This document shows, piece after piece, positions 28,945-34,525 of a stretch of DNA of 34,525 nt. The number at the start of each line of letters is the position of its first letter. Within the stretch, counting starts at the first letter, position 1. The notes under the pieces were generated by a model that was not told where the DNA came from, made no database searches, and worked only from the letters and a program-made list of their open reading frames with translations. The stretch lies in contig NZ_JAGIQL010000065.1 of assembly GCF_017813245.1 (NCBI RefSeq), positions 1 through 34,525 on the forward strand. Direction: 5' to 3'. The position numbers were made by a program, and so were the translations under genes. The DNA is from Streptomyces montanisoli (GTDB taxonomy: Bacteria; Actinomycetota; Actinomycetes; Streptomycetales; Streptomycetaceae).

Positions 28945-30848
28945 CAGCAGTGGCACGTGCGGGCCGCGCCGCCCGCCGCGGCGTCCTCCCCGCCCTCGTG
29001 CGCAGCCCGCGCGGCGCCGTCACCGGGGGCTTCCTCCTCCTTCTCCTCCTCGCGTGCGCGCTCGCGCCGGTGTCCGCGCCCGCTGACCCCCTGCACCAGG
29101 ACCTGCACCACGTGCTCCAACTCCCCACCACCGGGCACTGGCTGGGCACGGACAGCCTCGGACGCGACGTACTCAGCAGGCTGCTGTACGGCGGACGCTC
29201 CACCCTGGTGGGCGTGGCCGAAGGCGTCGCGGCTCAGCTGCTGGTAGCCGTGCCGCTCGGTGTCACCGCCGGGTACCTCGGCGGCAGGTTCGACCGGATC
29301 GTCATGCGGGCAGCCGACCTCGTGATGTCGGTCCCCGCGATCGTCATCCTGCTCGCCATCCTGTCGATCTTCGACAGGTCCATCACGGCGGCCATGATCA
29401 CATTCGGTGTGCTCGGTGGCTCCGGGATGCTCCGGATGGTCCGCGGAACGGCCATGGCCGTGCGCCGCGAACTGTACGTCTCCGCCGCGGAACTGCTCGG
29501 CCTGAGCCGAACGCAGATCGTCTTCCGCCACATACTTCCCCGCTGCCGCGGCACCGTCATCGTCCAGTCCTCCCTGTTCGCGGCCGTGTCCATCGGCGTG
29601 CAGACCGGCCTGACCTTCATCGGACTCGGCCCGCCGCCGCCGGCGCCGACCTGGGGCGGGATGATCAACGAGTCCGTCCTGACCGTCACCGAGGACCCGT
29701 GGCTGCTCGCCCCGGCGGGCGTACTGATCGCGCTGACGGTCCTCGCCCTCGGCATCCTGGGCGATGTGGTCCGCGACGTCACAGCGCAGAGCCACACATC
29801 GTCGGGCGGCCTGCTCGCCAAGCCCGTCAGCCGCCGCGCGGTGCCACCGCGGATGCTCCCCGGCCCTGACCCGGTGCTGCTGTCCCTGCGCGACCTCGCC
29901 GTCTCCTTCCGCACGCCGGCGGGCGACGCCGAGATGCTGACCCGCGTCAGCTTCGACCTCGACAGCGGCCAGACGCTGGGACTCGTGGGCGAATCTGGCA
30001 GCGGCAAGTCCGTCACGGCCCGCACCATCCTGCGCATCCTGGACCGCAACGGCACCGTCACCGCCGGCACCGTACGCTTCCGCGGCCGCGACCTTCTCTC
30101 AGCCGGACAGCGGGAACTCGAGGAGCTCAGGGGCAGCCGCATCGCCCTGATCTCGCAGGAGCCCATGACCGCCCTCGACCCTTCGTTCCGGATCGGCGCC
30201 CAGCTGCGCGAGATCGTGCGCCGCCACGGCAAGCTGTCGCGAAGGGACGCGGACCGCCGGGTGCGTGAACTCCTGGCCACGGTCGAACTGCCTGATCCCG
30301 AGGAGATCGCCCGGCGCTTCCCCTTCCAGATCTCGGGAGGCATGGCCCAGCGCGTCGCCATCGCGGCCGCGCTGGCCGGTTCTCCCGAGCTGCTCGTCGC
30401 CGACGAACCCACCACGGCGCTCGACGTCACGGTGCAGGCGGACATCCTGGCCCTGCTGCGCCGGCTCCAGCGGGAGACCGGCATGGCCGTCCTCATCGTC
30501 ACCCACGACTGGGGAGTCGTCGCCGACTTCTGCACCCACGTCGCCGTCATGTACGCCGGTGAGGTCGTCGAGAGCGCGCCCGTGGCCGAGATCTTCGACC
30601 GGTCCGCGCACCCGTACACCCGCGCGCTCATCGCCACCAGTCCGGAGAACGCGACACGGCGCACCCCCATCCGCGCCATCGGGGGCAGCGTGCCCCCGCC
30701 GGGGGCCCGGCCCAGCGGATGCCGCTTCCGCGACCGGTGCCCGATGGCCGAGGAGGACTGCGCCGAAAGGGAGATTCCCATGATCGGCATCCGTGCGGGA
30801 CACCGCAGCCGATGCATCCACACCAAAGCCCTGGAGGCACACGGATGA
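28941..30848 (+). CDS. Fused ABC permease (DppC type) and ATPase (DppD/OppD type)
   Basis: One 635-residue reading frame joins two proteins that are usually separate. Residues about 1-285 are a DppC-type permease (GHWLGTDSLGRDVLSRLLYG, EAA-like loop SAAELLGLSRTQIVFRHILPR, FIGLGPPPPAPTWGGMI). A linker of about 25 residues leads to a DppD-type ATPase from about 310. The ATPase has Walker A GESGSGKS near 350, Q-loop SQEPMTALDP, signature ISGGM, Walker B LLVADEPTTALD and H-loop VTHDWG. The C-terminal oligopeptide domain (HPYTRALIATSP) carries four Cys (GCRFRDRCP, DC, RC) as in OppD proteins that bind an iron-sulfur cluster. The signature has Met where LSGGQ has Gln. Both junctions are ATGA overlaps, and no frameshift is apparent at the fusion. 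Confidence 0.92.
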   Translation: MTAVARAGRAARRGVLPALVRSPRGAVTGGFLLLLLLACALAPVSAPADPLHQDLHHVLQLPTTGHWLGTDSLGRDVLSRLLYGGRSTLVGVAEGVAAQLLVAVPLGVTAGYLGGRFDRIVMRAADLVMSVPAIVILLAILSIFDRSITAAMITFGVLGGSGMLRMVRGTAMAVRRELYVSAAELLGLSRTQIVFRHILPRCRGTVIVQSSLFAAVSIGVQTGLTFIGLGPPPPAPTWGGMINESVLTVTEDPWLLAPAGVLIALTVLALGILGDVVRDVTAQSHTSSGGLLAKPVSRRAVPPRMLPGPDPVLLSLRDLAVSFRTPAGDAEMLTRVSFDLDSGQTLGLVGESGSGKSVTARTILRILDRNGTVTAGTVRFRGRDLLSAGQRELEELRGSRIALISQEPMTALDPSFRIGAQLREIVRRHGKLSRRDADRRVRELLATVELPDPEEIARRFPFQISGGMAQRVAIAAALAGSPELLVADEPTTALDVTVQADILALLRRLQRETGMAVLIVTHDWGVVADFCTHVAVMYAGEVVESAPVAEIFDRSAHPYTRALIATSPENATRRTPIRAIGGSVPPPGARPSGCRFRDRCPMAEEDCAEREIPMIGIRAGHRSRCIHTKALEAHG

Positions 30849-31897
30849 ACACCACCGTGCCGTCCGCCACGGCCGAACTCGTCATCGACGACCTGCACGT
30901 CGACTACGCCATCGGGCACCGCAAGCGGCGACGCGCCGTCGACGGGGTGAGCCTGCGGGTGCCGCCCGGCCGCGCTGTCGGCGTCGTGGGCGAGTCGGGC
31001 TCCGGCAAATCCACGGTCGCGGGCGCCGTGCTCGGCCTCGCGCCCGTCAGCGCGGGCGCTGTCAGGTACGGCACGACCGACCTGCGCGAACTCGGCCGCC
31101 GTGACCGGCCCCAGCAGATACAGGCGGTCTTTCAGGACCCGTACAGCTCCCTCGACCCCACCAAGACGCTCGGCTACACGCTCGCCGAGCCGTTGCGCTC
31201 GCATGCCGCGGGCACCGAACGAGGCGGCCGGGGACGCGAGAGCCGGACCGCCGCCGTCGATGCCATGCTGGAACGAGTCGGCCTCGGCCCCGAAGCCGCG
31301 AACCGGTACCCAGCCCAGTTCTCCGGCGGCCAGCGGCAGCGCGCCTCGATCGCCCGCGCGCTGATACTCCGCCCCGAACTCGTCATATGCGACGAGGCGG
31401 TCAGCGCCCTCGACCTGTCGGTGCAGGCGCAGATCCTCAACCTGCTGCTCGAACTCCAGCAGGACCTGGGCCTGTCCATGCTCTTCATCACCCACGACCT
31501 GTCCGTCGTCCACCACATCGCGGAGGAGATCGTCGTCCTGTACCGGGGCCGGATCATGGAATCGGGCAGCGCGGAGTCGGTCTGCCGCACTCCCAGCCAC
31601 CCGTACACCCAGCGGCTCGTCATGTCCGCGCCCGCACGTGACATCGCCGTCCAACGGGAACGGCGCGCACGCCGCGAGGCGCTGACACCACCGCCCGCGA
31701 GGCTGTCACCGCTCGGCGACGCCTGTCCGTTCGCACACCGGTGCCCCTACGCCGTCGACCGCTGCCGCACCGAACGCCCCCTCCTGCAACCATCACCGCA
31801 CGGCGGCCGGGTGGCCTGCCATCGCGCGCACGAACTACCCCCCTGGCCGCATATGTACGAGGAGACGCCGGCCGGACCCGGAGGTCGGCAGCCGTGA
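30845..31897 (+). CDS. ABC transporter ATPase, DppF/OppF type
   Basis: This 350-residue nucleotide-binding protein has Walker A GESGSGKST, Q-loop VFQDPYSSLDP, signature FSGGQRQRASIARAL, Walker B LVICDEAVSALD and H-loop ITHDLS, all intact. The DEAVSALD form is a common DppF variant. The C-terminal domain has HPYTQRLV followed by a Cys cluster (ACPFAHRCPY, RC, AC) like that in the fused ATPase. It is the second, fully canonical ATPase of the heterodimer. It starts at ATG within the fused gene's stop (ATGA) and ends in a GTGA overlap with the hydrolase gene, so hydrolase translation is tied to the transporter. Confidence 0.92.
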   Translation: MNTTVPSATAELVIDDLHVDYAIGHRKRRRAVDGVSLRVPPGRAVGVVGESGSGKSTVAGAVLGLAPVSAGAVRYGTTDLRELGRRDRPQQIQAVFQDPYSSLDPTKTLGYTLAEPLRSHAAGTERGGRGRESRTAAVDAMLERVGLGPEAANRYPAQFSGGQRQRASIARALILRPELVICDEAVSALDLSVQAQILNLLLELQQDLGLSMLFITHDLSVVHHIAEEIVVLYRGRIMESGSAESVCRTPSHPYTQRLVMSAPARDIAVQRERRARREALTPPPARLSPLGDACPFAHRCPYAVDRCRTERPLLQPSPHGGRVACHRAHELPPWPHMYEETPAGPGGRQP

Positions 31898-33381
31898 CAG
31901 AGCTCCACCTGAACGAAGTGCCGATCACCGCGACTTCCCGCCCTCTCGGCACCAGCCACCTGCCAGAAGCGGACACCGGGGTCGACCTCGGCCCGCTCGG
32001 CTACACGGAACGCGAGTTCCTCGTCTCCGCCACCGCGGGCGAGTACCGGCACCGCGACGGGGTGGTCGAGCAGACCGGCGAACGGCGCTTCACCACGCGC
32101 GTACTGGTCCGCACACCGGACGCGGGACGCTTCAGCGGCGTCGTGCAGGCCGAACCCCTCCACCCCGACTACGACAGCGCGCCCGCGTGGCGCACCGCCC
32201 ACCCCTGGATCACCGCGACCGGCGCCGCCTGGGTGGGCATCACGCAGGACCACCGAAGCGCCCGGACACTCCGCGACGATGCCGACCCGGCACGCTACGC
32301 GCGGATCGACATCGCCTCCGCGAGCCTGCGGTGGGACATCGTGGGCACGGTCCTCGCCAGCCTGCGCACCGAGGACTCCAGCGTCCTCGGCCGCATGGCG
32401 GACCAGGTCCGCCACGTCTACCTGTCGGGCTGGTCGAACACCGGCAGTGTCTGCCGGGTCTTCCTCCAGGACGGTTTCCACGGCCGGCACCGCCTCCCCG
32501 GCGGGGCACCGGCGGTCGACGGGTACCTCATCGGCATCTCCTCGGGGGCGGCGGGAGCCGCCGGCTACCCACCGCTCGGCGCGGACTCCGAGCCGCTGCC
32601 GCCGGACGATCCGCGCCGCACGATCCGGCCGGCCGACGTGCCGGTACTCGAAGTGCTCAGCGAGTTCGAGAGCGAGACCCACCGCATCGCCCTGCGGGAC
32701 GACGCCGACGAGCCCGGCGACCGCTACCGCCTCTACCAGGTGGCCGGCACGTCCCACGACAACCCCTCGCTGCCCGACGTCTCGACCAACAGGGCACAGT
32801 TCCGCGCCCTCGGCCACCGGGTACCCGAGCGGCGCATTGCCGAGCAGCCGAGTGACGCGCGGCTCGACGCGGTGGCGCGCGCCGCGTACGCACTCCTGCA
32901 CGGCTGGGCCGCCGAGGGACGGCGGCCACCGCGCGCCGCACGATTCCACTACGCCGACCATGTGCCCGACGGGCCGCCAGGAGCACCCGAGGAACTCGCA
33001 CGCGACGAGTACGGCAACGTGCGTGGTGGTGTGCGCACCCCCTGGGTCGAGGCACCCGTCGCCGCCTACCACCCCCACAGCACTCCGCTGGCCGGCCACT
33101 GCGAACCGTCACCATGGGCACCGCACGGCGACCCGCGGGACGTAGCCCGGCTCATCGGCCACATGACATCGCTGCCCCAGGAGCAACTGGCTGCCTTGTA
33201 CCCCACCCACCGCGCCTACACGGACCGCTTCCGCGAGGCCTGCGCCGAACTCACCGGCCAGGGGCTCCTGCTCGACCACGACGCCCGCACGCTCCTCGAC
33301 CAGGCACGCGGGCGGCAACTGTCCCACCTGCCCCACCACGTGGCCCCCGCCGCGTCCAACGAGAAGGGAAACCGCCCGTGA
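31894..33381 (+). CDS. Alpha/beta hydrolase-domain protein (Abhydrolase_10 type)
   Basis: This 495-residue protein resembles the large alpha/beta hydrolase-domain family of unknown substrate. It contains YTEREFLVSATAGEY and TRVLVRTPDAGRFSGVV near the N-terminus. The putative nucleophile elbow is LSGWSNTGS with S181. VAGTSHDNPSLPD and GVRTPWVEAPVAAY come later and probably provide the His/acid part. No signal peptide is present, so it should act on imported substrate in the cytoplasm. Its GTG start overlaps the ATPase stop and its stop overlaps the next hydrolase's GTG, placing it firmly in the transport operon. An esterase or amidase role is inferred from fold and context only. Confidence 0.8.
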   Translation: MTELHLNEVPITATSRPLGTSHLPEADTGVDLGPLGYTEREFLVSATAGEYRHRDGVVEQTGERRFTTRVLVRTPDAGRFSGVVQAEPLHPDYDSAPAWRTAHPWITATGAAWVGITQDHRSARTLRDDADPARYARIDIASASLRWDIVGTVLASLRTEDSSVLGRMADQVRHVYLSGWSNTGSVCRVFLQDGFHGRHRLPGGAPAVDGYLIGISSGAAGAAGYPPLGADSEPLPPDDPRRTIRPADVPVLEVLSEFESETHRIALRDDADEPGDRYRLYQVAGTSHDNPSLPDVSTNRAQFRALGHRVPERRIAEQPSDARLDAVARAAYALLHGWAAEGRRPPRAARFHYADHVPDGPPGAPEELARDEYGNVRGGVRTPWVEAPVAAYHPHSTPLAGHCEPSPWAPHGDPRDVARLIGHMTSLPQEQLAALYPTHRAYTDRFREACAELTGQGLLLDHDARTLLDQARGRQLSHLPHHVAPAASNEKGNRP

Positions 33382-34226
33382 CCACACTGGCTCTCGACGG
33401 CGCCGACGTCTGGTACGAGCAGCACGGCAGCGGAGGCGACGTGGTCATCTCCAGTGCCTCGGGCTTCGGGCCTTATCCCCGCGTACTCGCCGAGCCCCCC
33501 TACCGCTGCACCGTCGTCACCGTGCAGGCGCGCGGCTTCGGACGCTCCACCCACCTGGCACGGCCGCCCGCGGCCGGCTGGCTCGACCAGTGGGGCGACG
33601 ACGTGCTGGCCGTCGCCGACCACCTGGGCATCGACAGCTTCGTCTACACCGGGGTCTCGCACGGGGCGGGCATCGGCTGGCACCTCGCCCGCCACCACCC
33701 CGAGCGGCTGCGCGCCCTGGTGAGCGTGGTGGGCGCGCCGCACGACCGCACCGGGGACACATCGTCGTCCGCCGGCCGCCGCCGCATCGTCGAGGGCAGA
33801 CGCGATCCGGCCGTCGTCGAGGAGCAGTTCCGCGTCCTGGGCGGGCCCACAGAGGGGAAGGAGCGCCTGGCCCTGCGCGAGGAGACCGTCCGGGCGCTCG
33901 TCGCACGCAACCTCACGTACAGCGAGGAGGAAGCCACCGTCAACCAGGGCATGCCCTTCCCGGAAGCCCGCACGAACGAGGAAGTGGCGCGGATCCTGGA
34001 GACGATCGACGTTCCCGTCCTGTCCCTGGCCGGCATGCGCGACGGTGTCATCTCACCCGATGCGGCCCTGCGCGCCGCGACCCGTGTGCCGGGCTGCAAG
34101 TCCGTCCTGTTCCAGGACGAAGGCCACTTCGTCGCCCAGGAACGCCCCGCACGGCTGGCCCGCGAAGTACGGCTGTTCCTCGACGAACTCGCGGGCTACG
34201 AGGAGGACGGAGGGCAGTGGCGATGA
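33378..34226 (+). CDS. Alpha/beta hydrolase (small, Ser-Asp-His type)
   Basis: This 282-residue hydrolase has a readable triad: S94 in TGVSHGAGIGWHLA, D222 in LAGMRDGVISPD and H250 in DEGHFVAQERP. The N-terminal part (SSASGFGPYPRVLAEPPYR, then VQARGFGRST) is the usual oxyanion-hole side. It is unrelated in sequence to the larger hydrolase before it, so the operon encodes two different hydrolases. There is no signal peptide. GTG overlaps the preceding stop (GTGA) and its own stop overlaps the CapA-like start (ATGA). The substrate is unknown. Confidence 0.88.
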   Translation: MTTLALDGADVWYEQHGSGGDVVISSASGFGPYPRVLAEPPYRCTVVTVQARGFGRSTHLARPPAAGWLDQWGDDVLAVADHLGIDSFVYTGVSHGAGIGWHLARHHPERLRALVSVVGAPHDRTGDTSSSAGRRRIVEGRRDPAVVEEQFRVLGGPTEGKERLALREETVRALVARNLTYSEEEATVNQGMPFPEARTNEEVARILETIDVPVLSLAGMRDGVISPDAALRAATRVPGCKSVLFQDEGHFVAQERPARLAREVRLFLDELAGYEEDGGQWR

Positions 34227-34525
34227 CGACCATCCTCGCCGTGGGCGACATCATCCTCGACGAACCCGAACCCGAACCCGACTCCTTCTTCGAGCCGAGC
34301 CGGCACGTGCTGACGGGCGGCGACGTGGTCATCGGCCACGTGGAGGTGCCACACTCCACCACCACCGCGCAGAGCAGCACGGACGTGCCGGCCCCGCCGG
34401 CCGACCCGGAGGCGCTCGGCGCCCTGGCACGAGCGGGCTTCCACGCGGTGACGCTGGCCGGCAACCACATCGCCGACGCGGGCCCCGAGGGCGTCCTCGA
34501 CACGGTGCGGCACGCCCGGCGGCAT
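34223..34525 (+). CDS. CapA-like (PgsA-type metallophosphatase-fold) protein, 5' part only
   Basis: The first 101 residues are present before the window ends. VGDIILDEPEPEPDSFFEP, then GDVVIGHVEVP and TLAGNHIADAG, match the start of CapA/PGA_cap proteins, whose GD and GNH motifs resemble calcineurin-like phosphatase metal sites. CapA is best known from poly-gamma-glutamate capsules, but no capsule synthase genes are here and no signal peptide or membrane anchor precedes the domain. In this operon a cytoplasmic hydrolytic role looks more likely. The ATG overlaps the hydrolase stop (ATGA); a GTG two codons earlier (34217) is an alternative start. Confidence 0.8.
   Translation, partial: MTTILAVGDIILDEPEPEPDSFFEPSRHVLTGGDVVIGHVEVPHSTTTAQSSTDVPAPPADPEALGALARAGFHAVTLAGNHIADAGPEGVLDTVRHARRH

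Noticed and set aside
34223..34525. Poly-gamma-glutamate capsule locus
   Set aside because: Only the CapA-like fold is present. There is no CapB/CapC-type synthase in view, and no signal peptide or membrane anchor at the N-terminus.

Overview
The window is high-GC DNA with GTG starts, ATGA/GTGA overlaps and families typical of Streptomyces or a close relative. These include a CBM2-GH6 cellulase behind a CebR-type operator, WYL and PaaX regulators, and the KimA-like permease / TrkA pair / TRAM methyltransferase neighbourhood that mycobacteria also have. The species cannot be named from the sequence. No tRNA, rRNA, CRISPR array or intact insertion sequence was seen.

Region 1 (1-5.9 kb) is housekeeping. 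Two coupled TrkA/RCK proteins diverge from a KimA-like APC potassium permease, followed by a zinc-ribbon L28 gene and a TRAM-domain RNA methyltransferase. Region 2 (5.9-12.8 kb) is mixed. It holds a ribbon-helix-helix / Doc toxin-antitoxin pair with a perfect operator, an S9 prolyl-oligopeptidase-type peptidase, a P1 (DmpA-type) self-processing aminopeptidase, a decayed sugar-binding lipoprotein pseudogene, a sirtuin and an HTH regulator. Region 3 (12.8-18.4 kb) holds the secreted cellulase with two CebR-like boxes, a divergent VOC protein / YafY-WYL regulator pair, a four-fold-repeat membrane protein and an unknown Streptomyces-type protein.

Region 4 (18.5-25.2 kb) is a leftward catabolic operon: SDR dehydrogenase, amidohydrolase, acyl-CoA ligase, MaoC hydratase and 4-hydroxybenzoate hydroxylase. 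It diverges from a MarR regulator across a 16-bp perfect inverted repeat. The content matches the cou (p-hydroxycinnamate) deacetylation pathway of Rhodococcus and adds PobA, so the block could take p-coumarate-type acids to protocatechuate.

Region 5 (24.3-34.5 kb) has two PaaX-family regulators converging tail to tail with overlapping 3' ends. The second diverges from a rightward operon: peptide-type binding lipoprotein, permease, a permease-ATPase fusion, a second ATPase, two different alpha/beta hydrolases and a CapA-like protein cut by the window end. Every junction from the first permease onward is a 4-base stop/start overlap. This import-plus-hydrolysis operon, with its own PaaX regulator and a repeated candidate operator, is the best candidate here for an undescribed system. 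Cellulose attack, hydroxycinnamate catabolism and an importer with hydrolases in one window suggest plant-biomass use, but that link is inference.
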